Source of the DNA: Zhongshania aquimaris
Lineage (GTDB): Bacteria; Pseudomonadota; Gammaproteobacteria; Pseudomonadales; Spongiibacteraceae
DNA length: 64,000 nucleotides
Assembly (NCBI RefSeq): GCF_019312595.1
Contig: NZ_JAHWDQ010000007.1
Location: 62,001 to 126,000, forward strand
Direction of reading: 5' to 3'
This document shows, in pieces, positions 53,601 to 63,257 of the stretch. Both the position numbers and the translations under genes were made by a program. The notes under the pieces are model-generated. The model saw nothing but the letters and a program-made list of their open reading frames with translations, ran no database searches and had not been told where the DNA came from. Each line of letters begins with the position of its first letter. The stretch's first letter is position 1.

Positions 53601-54168
53601 AAGCAAGATCGATGGCGGCGATGCCTTTAGTCGCCAGGTCGCGCTGACACTCGCCAAATTAATGAGCTACAAAGACGAATACGAAGTGGCTCGTCTTTAC
53701 ACAGATGAAAAATTTATCCAGCGAATTAAAGCGCAATTCAGCGGTGATTTTAAGCTCAGCTTTAATCTTGCACCACCAGCGCTACCTGGCAAAGACACCG
53801 CCACCGGCCGCCCCAAAAAACGCGAGTTTGGGCCGTGGATGCTTTCGCTGTTTAAACTGCTCACTAAATTAAAAGGACTCCGAGGCACCGCCTTCGATCC
53901 GTTCGGTTACTTCCCTGAACGTAAAATGGAAAGACGGCTGATTGAGGATTATCGCCAACTGATCACAAGTATCGCAAACGATATCAATGCCGATAATCTC
54001 AATGCCGCTATCGCCGTTGCCGCCGCCGCACAGGATATTGGCGGATATGGGCCTGTTAAAGACGAGTCAGTAGAACGCTATAAACAGGCATTACCTAGCC
54101 TGTTAAATACGTTCAAAAATGCCAACGCGACACAGCGTGATACCATAAGCGTAGCGCAGATTAACTAA
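50674..54168 (+). CDS. Fused indolepyruvate:ferredoxin oxidoreductase-family protein
   Basis: A 1164-residue fusion of the alpha and beta subunits of the indolepyruvate:ferredoxin oxidoreductase family. Residues 1-400 are the pyrimidine-binding and middle domains. Near 432 the ThDP domain starts (YFCSGCPHNTSTKLP, GGIGCHG), with Fe-S ligand Cys residues near 634 (CEGCSDCSVQSNC) and 670. The gamma-like domain starts near 721 (GYNILVAGIGGTGVLTVG). It oxidatively decarboxylates an aryl- or branched 2-oxoacid to acyl-CoA. It could turn a pathway 2-oxoacid into its CoA ester, or serve amino-acid breakdown. It lies between the VOC and NMO-like genes in one run. Confidence 0.93.
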   Translation: MNNPPVSLDDKYLQQGGRVFMNANQALVRLPLDQARRDRANGLNTGGFISGYRGSPLGVYDSALWGAQALLDEHHIRFQAGLNEELAISAIRGTQELHWFGESAYDGVFGLWYGKGIGVDRACESMKLGNLEGAAAKGGFLIVAGDDHGGKSSDSAHQSENTLMAAFVPILYPSTIGEIIEFGLFGWAMSRFSGCYVGLKTITDTLDLSACVELPDPYRAYTSPDDAFIPPEGLNLRPNLPPLVEEQWLVNYRLPAATAFARANGIDRVIIDGERSKLAIVTAGKAYLDVRQALQDLGLGEERCRQLGISLYKPGLIWPMDPQGLCHFASGSQAVLVVEEKRPVMEDQIARHLYSLDSAQRPQIAGKQDLHGKPLLSAAGELDAGAVRRAITHVLSQLSLLDDDIQSRVAHFCALESQSATLTASVTRPAYFCSGCPHNTSTKLPEGSKAMGGIGCHGLAAVVMDRDTMQFMPMGHEGSPWNAVSHFVDTPHMFQNMGDGTYSHSGILAIRSAVANKTNITYKVLYNDAVAMTGGQPVEQQITPLDMVRQLLAEGARPVHLVSDNPEQFADIKLPANASLHHRDEMDQLQRQLREIKGVSAIVYEQTCATEKRRRRKRGLMDDPQKRLFINPDVCEGCSDCSVQSNCISILPLETEFGRKRKIDQSTCNKDYSCAKGFCPSFVTVSGGKIAKQASATNATALEQLISELPSPATAALNAEGYNILVAGIGGTGVLTVGALLGMAANLDGKACTVLDMTGMAQKGGAVTSHIRIGTSTDSIYSSRLVEGMTQLILACDMIVSASPAVLKTVKPGHTAAILNNDVAPTGDFQSNKYLDLGEARLRSSIIDALAGGAAFDLNASKLATALTGDSIGTNLLMLGYATQKGLIPLSMDSIREAIRINGSFVDSNLHTFDLGRLVAENPQALYAQLAPQPEKVDLSSLAAVLESRSKLLTQYQSSAYADSYLSFIQSISDTLSKIDGGDAFSRQVALTLAKLMSYKDEYEVARLYTDEKFIQRIKAQFSGDFKLSFNLAPPALPGKDTATGRPKKREFGPWMLSLFKLLTKLKGLRGTAFDPFGYFPERKMERRLIEDYRQLITSIANDINADNLNAAIAVAAAAQDIGGYGPVKDESVERYKQALPSLLNTFKNANATQRDTISVAQIN

Positions 54169-55203
<1,035 letters not shown>

Positions 55204-55539
55204 TCAGGAGCGACTAATGCGCTCCCCAAGGGGCGCATAAATCGAGGCATAAACGCTGGCAGTATCAAACGCGGGTGACATCACAATACTGCCATCCCCC
55301 GCTGCGTCTTGCAGCGCGGCAAATGCCGATTGCACATCATCTGTTTCAATTTCGTAAATGGCGATATAGGGATAAGCGCCTTCGCCGAGCATGTTCACCG
55401 CCAACTCATATCGCTCCGCCGCGATAAAACCCGGCAGCGAAATAATTTGCGCCAGGTGCGTGTTTTGATACCAGTCATTGTATTCGTCTTCGCAACCTTC
55501 GGTGGGACGACTCAATACCAACATTTTATAGCGTGCCAA
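55204..55539 (-). CDS. Small EthD/DUF4286-like alpha-beta barrel protein
   Basis: A 111-residue dimeric-barrel-type protein. EYNDWYQNTHLAQIISLPGFIAAERYEL is the usual core: Y-x-x-W-Y, a His, then PGF and a strand. Relatives occur in degradation clusters, sometimes as ketone or steroid isomerase-like proteins, but no reaction can be assigned. The TTG start has GAGGAG six bases upstream. The stop meets the NMO-like stop end to end, and the crotonase gene ends 45 bp upstream on the same strand. Confidence 0.78.
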   Translation of the reverse strand: MARYKMLVLSRPTEGCEDEYNDWYQNTHLAQIISLPGFIAAERYELAVNMLGEGAYPYIAIYEIETDDVQSAFAALQDAAGDGSIVMSPAFDTASVYASIYAPLGERISRS

Positions 55540-55584
55540 AACTCGCTCCTCTAACGCATTACAAATGACGCAATCCCTAGCCGA

Positions 55585-56388
55585 CTATTTTTTGGCCTTA
55601 CCGAAAACAGCTTCACGCTTTTCTAGCATCGCATCAACCGCTTCACGGTGATCCGCCGAGCGAACACTCAGGGCTTCGTAGGCAAGACCCGCATCCATGG
55701 TGGCGTGCGCAATACGCTTTAATTCAAGATTGAGCATAACCTTGGTAGCGCGAATCGCTCCCTGCGCGCCCTTAAGCATTTTTTCGCAAAAGGCTTCTAC
55801 GCGCTCGTCCAATTCTTCCCGCGGCAGGCAGTGATTGATTAAACCGATGTCTTTGGCCTCTTGTGCAGTCAGTAAGTCGCCAGTTAACAAAAACTCTTTC
55901 GTGCGGCACAAACCAATACGCTGCGGCCAAATTGCCGCCCCGCCGTCGCCAGCAACCAGACCGACATTGACATGAGGATCGCCAATTTTGGCTTTATCCG
56001 ATGCAAAAATCACATCGCAATACAGGGCCAAGGTCGCCCCCAAACCCACGGCATGGCCGTTCATTTTACAAATAAGCGGCTTATCCAAATCCAGCATTGC
56101 GAAAATAATACGCTTAGCCAGCCGCACTTCTTCATCAAATAATTCAGGGTGATTGGCATTATTAGAAATGTGATTTATATCGCCGCCCGCCGAGAAGGCC
56201 TTGCCCTCTCCGGTCAGCAATACCAAATCGGAATCTGGATCAGCCAGTGCAAAAACAAATACCTCAGCCAGCTCTTCATGCAGAGTTAAATTCACCGCAT
56301 TAAACAGTTCTGGCCGATTCATACTGATTTCTAACAAACGCCCACGCCGCGTCATTTTCAGCGTTTGGTAATGGGGTAATTCGCGCAT
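55585..56388 (-). CDS. Crotonase-fold enoyl-CoA hydratase/isomerase-like protein with altered active site
   Basis: A 267-residue crotonase-fold protein. The oxyanion-hole segments are kept (SAGGDI at 66-71 and GHAVGLGATL at 111-120). By alignment with rat crotonase, the two catalytic Glu are replaced by Thr at 119 and His at 139 (GDPHVNVG), while an Asp appears at 148 (AGDGG). Simple hydratase activity is therefore unlikely; the group includes isomerases, hydrolases and thioester-ring hydrolases that use other residues. It lies behind the KstD-like gene, so a ring-opening or isomerising step is possible (inference). Confidence 0.9.
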   Translation of the reverse strand: MRELPHYQTLKMTRRGRLLEISMNRPELFNAVNLTLHEELAEVFVFALADPDSDLVLLTGEGKAFSAGGDINHISNNANHPELFDEEVRLAKRIIFAMLDLDKPLICKMNGHAVGLGATLALYCDVIFASDKAKIGDPHVNVGLVAGDGGAAIWPQRIGLCRTKEFLLTGDLLTAQEAKDIGLINHCLPREELDERVEAFCEKMLKGAQGAIRATKVMLNLELKRIAHATMDAGLAYEALSVRSADHREAVDAMLEKREAVFGKAKK

Positions 56389-56415
56389 TAATTAACTGCC
56401 TCGCTATTTTTTGAC

Positions 56416-58122
56416 TTATTCAGCTCCCTTTGCGGCGGAAACTGCAATCTCGTTGGCAGCGACAAAACCAAAGGTTGCTGCAGGCCCTATAGTACCACCA
56501 GCACCGGGATAAAGATTACCAAAAGGACTACCGGAATTATTTCCCGCCGCGTATAAACCGGCAATCACTTGGTCTTGACCGTCTAAAACCTGTGCCTTGG
56601 CATTGGCCTTAAGCCCGCCCTTGGTACCCAGGTCGCCCAAATTAATTGGCACCGCGTAATAAGGTGGCTTATCAATGCGGCCCAGGCATGGGTTTGGTGC
56701 CACATTGGCATCGCCGAACATTTGGTCGTAGGCATTGCTGCCGCGATTGTATTCCTTGTCTACACCACTCTTGGCGTATTCATTCATATTGTTAACGGTG
56801 TTCTTGAGCTCTACAGCAGGAAGGTGAATTTTATCGGCGAGTGCCTCGATACTTTCTGCACGGAATATATAGTGATCCCAGCTGTCAGCTGAAATCATGC
56901 TATCGGGCATAATCAAGGTCGGCAAAAATCCACCCGCGGTAAACTTGCTGCGGAAGGTGGCATCAAACACCAACCAGCATGGCGTATTGGCACCGGTCTT
57001 TTTCTGGTCTTCTACCATTGCAATACCGAACTCGTCGTAACTGCAGGCTTCATTAACAAATCGCAAACCTTTGCGATTCACGCAGACGCTATGCGGGCGA
57101 CCAACATCAAATGCCGCCTGATGAATTTCCTCAAAATTCGCCGCCTTCGGCATGGGCTTGTGCATCGTCGGTATCCACCAACCCGACTCGGTGTGCTCGG
57201 TTGCCGCACCAATATCCATTCCCGCAATAATCGCTTCGCCGCGGTTGGCGTCCTCTGGTGTTGAGCTGTGACGGGTTAAGCCCGGCACCTCAAAGAAGCG
57301 GTCGCGCAGCTCCTGGTTCCACTCAAAGCCACCTGCCGCCAGAACCACACCGTGATTCGCCTTAATGTCATAAACCCGGCCAAAGTTACTCACTGTAATG
57401 CCTGATATTTTACCGTCTTCAAGAATTAATTTATCCAAGCGAGTTTCTAAGCGAACCTCGATACCCCGTGCAAAAACCTGTTTAAAAATATGGCCCATCA
57501 AGGCAGCGCCCTGGGTGAATCGGCGATCGCGACCACCTATTTTGCGGGTACTTAAATCGCTCCAATAGCGCCAAACCATTTTAAGAAAGGCTCTTATCCA
57601 ACCCGGACCGCGGGTCGAGATCGCAAAAAATTCACCGATATCCATGGTATAGCGACCAAATATTTTGAAACGATTGTACTGCTCACGCATTTCGACAAAG
57701 TGCGTGCCGAGCTCGCGACCGTCAAAGGTGTCACACAATATTGAACGATCTGCCCGCGCCTCTGGGGCATCGGCGAAATAATCAGGCCACATCGCCTGAA
57801 CCAATGGCACACCCGTCGATATCAAAAAATTAGCCATCTTTGGTGCTTCATCGACATAGGCTTCAAGTCGGTCACGCTGAACAGGCCCACGCAGCAAACT
57901 ATCGATATAGCTAAAGGTTTTCTCTCTGCTATCGTCATTGGGAGTCAGTTGGTTATTGGGCACCCACAGCACACCGCCCGATGTTGCGGAGGTACCGCCG
58001 TATTTATGCGCCTTTTCAACAATTAGCACCGACAGCCCCAGCTCCTTGGCCCGCAGTGCGGCAACGGCTCCGGCGGCGCCAGAGCCAACCACGATAACGT
58101 CATAGCTTTCTACTGAACTCAT
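56416..58122 (-). CDS. 3-Ketosteroid delta-1-dehydrogenase-like FAD protein
   Basis: A 568-residue flavoprotein of the KstD/fumarate-reductase-like family. The FAD motif VVGSGAAG is at 11-18. The region KYGGTSATSGGVLWVPNN follows, and the C-terminal part has YYAVPINLGDLGTKGGLKAN and LYAAGNNSGSPFG, both characteristic of 3-ketosteroid dehydrogenases, with a Tyr at the expected catalytic place in PYYAV. It would introduce a double bond into a cyclic ketone such as a steroid A ring; a non-steroid cyclic ketone is also possible. The ATG at 58122 follows GGGAG eight bases upstream. It lies between a ferredoxin and the crotonase gene. Confidence 0.9.
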   Translation of the reverse strand: MSSVESYDVIVVGSGAAGAVAALRAKELGLSVLIVEKAHKYGGTSATSGGVLWVPNNQLTPNDDSREKTFSYIDSLLRGPVQRDRLEAYVDEAPKMANFLISTGVPLVQAMWPDYFADAPEARADRSILCDTFDGRELGTHFVEMREQYNRFKIFGRYTMDIGEFFAISTRGPGWIRAFLKMVWRYWSDLSTRKIGGRDRRFTQGAALMGHIFKQVFARGIEVRLETRLDKLILEDGKISGITVSNFGRVYDIKANHGVVLAAGGFEWNQELRDRFFEVPGLTRHSSTPEDANRGEAIIAGMDIGAATEHTESGWWIPTMHKPMPKAANFEEIHQAAFDVGRPHSVCVNRKGLRFVNEACSYDEFGIAMVEDQKKTGANTPCWLVFDATFRSKFTAGGFLPTLIMPDSMISADSWDHYIFRAESIEALADKIHLPAVELKNTVNNMNEYAKSGVDKEYNRGSNAYDQMFGDANVAPNPCLGRIDKPPYYAVPINLGDLGTKGGLKANAKAQVLDGQDQVIAGLYAAGNNSGSPFGNLYPGAGGTIGPAATFGFVAANEIAVSAAKGAE

Positions 58123-58196
58123 TCTTTCGTCTCCCAAACCCCGGCACGGGCAGCCAGTAAATTAAATTTATTTTTCACTATTTGCAGCGGCCAGCT

Positions 58197-58523
58197 CTAG
58201 ACCAACGGCGCTACCGTCACCTTGATACCATCCATCTCGGAATTCAAAACCAGCTGACAACTCAAGCGGCTATTGGCTTGCACCTCACCGGCCATATCTA
58301 AAGTCATTTCTTCAATTTCATCGGGATTGCCGACAACCGCCTGCCAGGCCGGGTCAACATACACGTGGCAGGTAGCGCAGGCACAACCGCCGCCACAATC
58401 ACCCAAAATACCATCGATACCATTTGCCCTAGCGACATCCATCATCGTTGCGCCAAGCTTGGCATTTTCGACAATCTTTTCGGTGCCATCGGTCTCGATA
58501 AAAATGATCTTAATTTCACTCAT
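58197..58523 (-). CDS. [2Fe-2S] ferredoxin, adrenodoxin/putidaredoxin type
   Basis: A 108-residue ferredoxin with ligands C43-x5-C49-x2-C52 (CGGGCACATC) and C89 (RLSCQ). It is a paralog of the ferredoxin at 21098-21418, with the same cluster block and the same ending LSCQL. It probably serves the P450 encoded upstream at 61914-63221 or another local oxygenase. The ATG at 58523 has AAGGAG eleven bases upstream. The TonB receptor gene ends about 120 bp upstream, with a hairpin between. Confidence 0.94.
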   Translation of the reverse strand: MSEIKIIFIETDGTEKIVENAKLGATMMDVARANGIDGILGDCGGGCACATCHVYVDPAWQAVVGNPDEIEEMTLDMAGEVQANSRLSCQLVLNSEMDGIKVTVAPLV

Positions 58524-58589
58524 TAAGCAAACCACTCCTTAGCTTTAAATTAAACGCCAGCGCCCTTTCAGCATAAACAATCCAGAAAG

Positions 58590-58634
58590 ATGAAAGCCGG
58601 CTACGCACTATTTCACTGCGTCGCCGGCCCCCTA
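58590..58634 (-). terminator. Possible rho-independent terminator
   Basis: On the minus strand GCCGGC (58628-58623) pairs with GCCGGC (58601-58596) as an inverted repeat with an inner GCA/TGC pairing, followed by TTTCATCTTTC. It lies just past the stop of the TonB receptor gene. The T tract is broken, so termination may be partial. Confidence 0.55.
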
Positions 58635-58643
58635 ATACCTTGA

Positions 58644-60953
58644 CTAGAACTGGTAAGACACCTCTACGCCATACATCGCCGGCTCACCTACTGCGGCCGC
58701 ATTGTGACCAAGCGATGCACCCAAAGGCATCCCGCCCACAAAATACTCCTCGTCTAGCACGTTCTTACCAAACACAGCGCCGGACAATTTACTGCCAAAA
58801 ATATTGGCCCAGGACAGCCGCAGATTAACTAGCGTGTAACCTGGGAGTTTGGTATCTGGAGTCAGCGAATCAGCGGAGTTAGAAAAATACATCTGCGCCT
58901 GACGATAGGCGTCCGCGCGAAGACCTATATCACCAATATGGGCATCGTTGAGAATATCTACTTGGGCCCACAGTCCCCATGTCGTTTTTGGTGTGTTGGC
59001 GACGGGGCTATAACTGTAGGTCGTACCGAATAATTCAGTCTCGCCATCGGTAAATTCAGCGTCGGTATACGCGCCCACGACACCGAGCTCCAAATTATGC
59101 AGTGGCATTATCGAGGCTTCAATTTCGATACCACGCACTTCCATTTCCGGCACGTTCGCGGTTACCGCAATTGACGGCGGATCACCCGGCAAAGTACCTG
59201 GCGGTGGGCTGGGGAATTCTATGCGCTGCACATCTTCTACCCATTGCTGGTAAACCGCGAGATTCAGGCGGGCAGGTCGATCCAGCACTGAGCCCTGATA
59301 CTTCAAACCCGCTTCAACATCTTGCACAGATTCTTTTTCGAACTTGTTACCACCGCCGGTCGCCGTGGCGTTGACTGGCGGCGCTGAACCGTTAAAACCG
59401 CCGCTGCGGAAACTGCCGCGGGTTTTCAGGTAAGTAAAGGTGCTATCGCTGAGATCATATTCCAAGCCCAGCTCCCACGAGGGCTCTTCGAATGTTTCAT
59501 CCTGCTTTTGAGCAAACCCGGCAACACCGTTGTAATCCGACTCAGCGAGCTGCTCAATTGAGACTTTCTCCTGGGTATAACGCAGCCCAGCAGTAGCGCG
59601 CAGCGCCGATGACAAGCTGTAACTCGCCTGCGCATATAATGCCGCCGTTTCGGTATCGATGCGGAAATTATTGGTCGCATTCTGGGCGCCTTCAAAATAG
59701 GTTTGCGGCCACAGCGTATCCACGCGCATGTCCTGAATGTACAAGCCCGCGATATAGGTCAATTTGCCATCCACGGCCTCGCCGGAAATTTGAAATTCAT
59801 TGCTAAGTGAATCAACCTCAACTTCATTGCCCGCTCGACCTGTCGCCAAATTCCGCGTCGCAAAGGTTGCGTATGCCGCTCCCAAGGCAGGTTGCTCAGA
59901 GTCAGTATCAGCAGAGGTGTAACCCAAAATATTTTTTAGCTGGATGCCATCACCTAACTCATAAGTGGTGGTGTTGATAAAAACCTCATCCTCACCGATA
60001 TGATCGGCGCCATAGGGATGCCGGGTTTTGTAGTAGCCAATGGCCTTCTGATCATCTACCGAGCTAGCAAGAAAACTTGATGCGGTATTTAAGGCGTAAC
60101 CATTGTTTGTTTGCCCCGCCTGATAAATACTATAGACGTAAGTCGCGCCAGTATTGGTGCCATCGACGCGGGCATAGCTGTATAGGGTGGTATTTTCCAA
60201 GCGGTCGCTGGGTCGCAGGGTCAATGTCAGGCGGCCCGTGTCACGACCTAATTCACCGTGTTCCTCGCCCGTGGTGAGGTTGTCGATATAGCCATCGCGG
60301 CGAATGGAGTTAGCTGCAGCTCGAAACAATATTTTATCGTCGACGATAGGCACATTCACAACGCCTTCAAATTCACGCATATCGTAATTTCCAGCGCGCA
60401 CCCGAAGCAGTGCTTCATTTTCATTGCTCGGCTTGGCTGTGGTGTACAACACCGCACCGCCAGTGGTATTTCTTCCAAACAAGGTACCCTGTGGGCCTTT
60501 CAAAACCTGAACTGATTCAAGATCGTAAAACGTAGAGGCACCACTGATCGTTAAGGGCACTTCATTTATGTAAGCGACTACCGCTGACGGCGAGCCACTA
60601 AAGGTATCCGCTGATTGGCCGCGGATAGAGTAGGTTAAGGAGTTATTGCCCTGAGTTTGGCGAATCGTCAATCCTGGTACCGCAATTTGCAAATCGGAGT
60701 CGGTTTTAATTTGCCGCTCGGTCATCTGCTCGGCACCAATCGCCGACACTGCAATCGGTACTTTGGCAAGACTCTCATCTTTTCGACGGGCGGTTACCAT
60801 CACTTCTTCGATTTCTCCAGCGGCAGGTCCAGCTGCACCCGCCGCAGATGTTTGCGCATACGTCGGTGCGGCAATGGCCGCCATTGCTATAAATAAAGCT
60901 GAGCGCGAGAAGTGGTGTTGATCTTCTATTTTTTGTTTTATTTTATTATTCAT
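58644..60953 (-). CDS. TonB-dependent outer-membrane receptor
   Basis: A 769-residue receptor. A signal peptide of about 35 residues ends near AAPTYA, followed by an Ala/Gly-rich linker and the TonB box EIEEVMVTARRKDE. The plug has VLKGPQGTLFGRNTTGGAV, and the barrel ends MYGVEVSYQF with the expected final Phe. It probably imports the substrate of the adjacent P450/SDR/KstD set. The ATG at 60953 has GGAG eight bases upstream. It is a distant relative of the receptor at 21474-23954; the two share plug motifs but differ in length and composition. Confidence 0.94.
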   Translation of the reverse strand: MNNKIKQKIEDQHHFSRSALFIAMAAIAAPTYAQTSAAGAAGPAAGEIEEVMVTARRKDESLAKVPIAVSAIGAEQMTERQIKTDSDLQIAVPGLTIRQTQGNNSLTYSIRGQSADTFSGSPSAVVAYINEVPLTISGASTFYDLESVQVLKGPQGTLFGRNTTGGAVLYTTAKPSNENEALLRVRAGNYDMREFEGVVNVPIVDDKILFRAAANSIRRDGYIDNLTTGEEHGELGRDTGRLTLTLRPSDRLENTTLYSYARVDGTNTGATYVYSIYQAGQTNNGYALNTASSFLASSVDDQKAIGYYKTRHPYGADHIGEDEVFINTTTYELGDGIQLKNILGYTSADTDSEQPALGAAYATFATRNLATGRAGNEVEVDSLSNEFQISGEAVDGKLTYIAGLYIQDMRVDTLWPQTYFEGAQNATNNFRIDTETAALYAQASYSLSSALRATAGLRYTQEKVSIEQLAESDYNGVAGFAQKQDETFEEPSWELGLEYDLSDSTFTYLKTRGSFRSGGFNGSAPPVNATATGGGNKFEKESVQDVEAGLKYQGSVLDRPARLNLAVYQQWVEDVQRIEFPSPPPGTLPGDPPSIAVTANVPEMEVRGIEIEASIMPLHNLELGVVGAYTDAEFTDGETELFGTTYSYSPVANTPKTTWGLWAQVDILNDAHIGDIGLRADAYRQAQMYFSNSADSLTPDTKLPGYTLVNLRLSWANIFGSKLSGAVFGKNVLDEEYFVGGMPLGASLGHNAAAVGEPAMYGVEVSYQF

Positions 60954-61036
60954 TGCGACGTCTCCAATCACAGTTACCACGGTCATAGTTGAAGCATTTC
61001 CGCTCCAAGTTTTTATTAGAATTAAAAATGAATTAT

Positions 61037-61882
61037 TTATTCAAACGAGGCGATAGCAGCTGAACGCGCGTCAAATAATTCTTGCAGGTGATTTACCGGA
61101 TCACCAGCGGTGATACCGCCATCAATGGGCAGCACCACTCCAGTAATTTGCGCCGCCTTCTCGCTACATATAAACAGTGCAGTTTGCGCAACATCCACAG
61201 GACGACCATGGCGTTTTAGTGGCTGATTTGAATCCCACACCGGCGCCAATGCTTCACGAATTCTTACCATTTGCTCACTGCTCATTCCCGGAATGGTAAA
61301 GGCCGTTAAGGGTGTACGAATATGCCCCGGCGCCATGGCACAAACACGGATTCCGTATTCAGCAAAATCAATAGCAGAGCATTTGGTGAAATGGATAACC
61401 GCGGCCTTTGAAACGCGGTAGCTCATCAAAGCCTGGCCTGGGACAATACCGGCGATGGAGGCGTTATTTAATATCACGCCGCCGCCATTTTTGGCCATAT
61501 ATCGAGCGGCACATTGGCTGCCAATCATTACACCACGCAAATTTACGCCAATCACTTTCTCAAAATCAGCCATATCATCGTCCAGGAAACGAGGATATTG
61601 CGCGCCGGAAATACCGGCGTTGTTAAACATAATATCGAGACCGCCAAAGGTGGCGACGGCGAATTCAACGAGGTTTTCAATATCTGCTTTGCTTGAAGTA
61701 TCAGTGTGTTTAAAGCGCGTATTTTCACCCAGCTTGGCTGCGAGGGCCTCGCCCACCTCGGCATTGATATCGGCAATCACAACTTTAGCGCCCTGCTGAG
61801 CAAACAACTCCGCGGTGGCTTCGCCAATCCCACTGGCACCACCGGTAATGATGGCAACCTTTCCCTCTAATTCTTTGCTCAT
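61037..61882 (-). CDS. SDR family oxidoreductase
   Basis: A 281-residue classical SDR: TGGASGIG at 13-20, NNAG at 87-90, catalytic S142, Y155 and K159, tail ITGVVLPIDGG. VIADIN after beta-strand 2 indicates NAD+ preference. Next to a P450 it probably oxidises the new alcohol. The ATG at 61882 has GGAG six bases upstream. It follows the P450 gene with a gap of about 31 bp on the same strand. Confidence 0.92.
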   Translation of the reverse strand: MSKELEGKVAIITGGASGIGEATAELFAQQGAKVVIADINAEVGEALAAKLGENTRFKHTDTSSKADIENLVEFAVATFGGLDIMFNNAGISGAQYPRFLDDDMADFEKVIGVNLRGVMIGSQCAARYMAKNGGGVILNNASIAGIVPGQALMSYRVSKAAVIHFTKCSAIDFAEYGIRVCAMAPGHIRTPLTAFTIPGMSSEQMVRIREALAPVWDSNQPLKRHGRPVDVAQTALFICSEKAAQITGVVLPIDGGITAGDPVNHLQELFDARSAAIASFE

Positions 61883-61913
61883 TCCTGTCTCCACCCGATA
61901 TGGATATATGCAG

Positions 61914-63221
61914 CTAAACCCTGCGCTCTAACAACATCGGCAAACTTTCGATGGTGTGAGTTGCGACGGTTGGCTGGTATTTAAGTTCGTCCATGGGGAT
62001 GGCGAGCTTGATATTTTTAACTCGTTTAATCAGTTCTTTTGCCGCCACATTGATTTCCATTCTGGCCAGGGAGGCGCCAATGCAGCGGTGAATACCAACA
62101 CCAAATGCGACATGAGAACCGAGATTGCCGCGACCAGTATCAAACTGCTGCGGACATTCGAATCGTGTTTCATCGGCATTGCCAGAGGCGTACAACACCA
62201 GCATATGGGCGCCTTTAGGTAGCTTTTGGCCTCCTAATTCGGTTTCGCAAGTCGTCATTTTAGCCAAGCCCCTGACCGGCGGTGCATAGCGCAGCAACTC
62301 CTCGACAAATCGATTCATATAGCGGCTATCTTCAACATTGTCGTAAAGCTCTTGGGCCAGTTCCGGCTTGGTGGCAAGAATAAAAAGGAGGTTGCCAATC
62401 GCCGTTGCGGTGGTGTCGTTACCGGCAATAATCAGGGCGCGAATAAGCGATACTGCTTCGGCAAAGGTCAGTTTTTCACCATCTTCTGTCGAGGCGTGCA
62501 CAAGATCAGAGATCATATCCTCACGGGGGCTTTGTTCTCTGTCTTTCATCTGGGCGATGATAAAATTCTGCAGATCGCAAATTTCTTTGGCATTGGCAAT
62601 CATCGACTCGCGGTTTTGCATACGACCGATTTGCGCGGTAATCGCCACAGACCAGCGAGATATTTTTTCGCCGTTATATTGATCTATGCCCATTTGCTCG
62701 CAAATCACCGCAATGGTCAGCGGAATAGCAAACTCTTTAACGCCGTCTACCACATTGCCGTTGGCGGCTTTTTCGGCAAATTTATCCGCTAAGTCAGCAA
62801 CAATTTTGGTGATACCCGGCTCTAAAGCTTTAACGCGATGGGCGGTGAATGCCTTTTCCAATAGCTTTCTAATACGGGTGTGATATGGCGGGTCGCTTTT
62901 AATCGCGTCTGAAAAAAAGCCGCCACCCTCGCGTTCCAGTATTTCTTTAAACTCTTCGAAATAGCCACTGGCGTATTGTGCTTCGTAGCCATGTTTATCT
63001 GAGTAGGTATCGGGGTCGCGCAATAGCGTAACGATATCTTCGTAGCGAGACACCAACCACATACCGAGCTTGGCGTCGAAATGCACCGGCTCTTCGCTGC
63101 GCAAAGTTTGATAAAACGAGGTGGGATACGCTTGGATCAGCGGATCAGTTAACGACAAATCCGCAAGTGGTTTGCCGCTGTAAGGGCAAGCTGATCCTGC
63201 CGAAGGCTGGCTTGAATTCAT
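61914..63221 (-). CDS. Cytochrome P450
   Basis: A 435-residue P450 with canonical motifs: I-helix LIIAGNDTTATAIG with the Asp-Thr pair, K-helix E-x-x-R in FVEELLR, and heme loop FGVGIHRCIG with C380. It would hydroxylate a hydrophobic substrate. It is the only one of the three P450s in the window with the usual acid-alcohol pair. Its gene follows an AraC regulator and precedes SDR, TonB receptor, ferredoxin and KstD-like genes on the same strand, so it belongs to a ketosteroid- or terpenoid-style set. ATG with GAGG upstream. Confidence 0.95.
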   Translation of the reverse strand: MNSSQPSAGSACPYSGKPLADLSLTDPLIQAYPTSFYQTLRSEEPVHFDAKLGMWLVSRYEDIVTLLRDPDTYSDKHGYEAQYASGYFEEFKEILEREGGGFFSDAIKSDPPYHTRIRKLLEKAFTAHRVKALEPGITKIVADLADKFAEKAANGNVVDGVKEFAIPLTIAVICEQMGIDQYNGEKISRWSVAITAQIGRMQNRESMIANAKEICDLQNFIIAQMKDREQSPREDMISDLVHASTEDGEKLTFAEAVSLIRALIIAGNDTTATAIGNLLFILATKPELAQELYDNVEDSRYMNRFVEELLRYAPPVRGLAKMTTCETELGGQKLPKGAHMLVLYASGNADETRFECPQQFDTGRGNLGSHVAFGVGIHRCIGASLARMEINVAAKELIKRVKNIKLAIPMDELKYQPTVATHTIESLPMLLERRV

Positions 63222-63257
63222 ATTTTTACCTCAAAGTATGAAAAGGCGATATCACGA

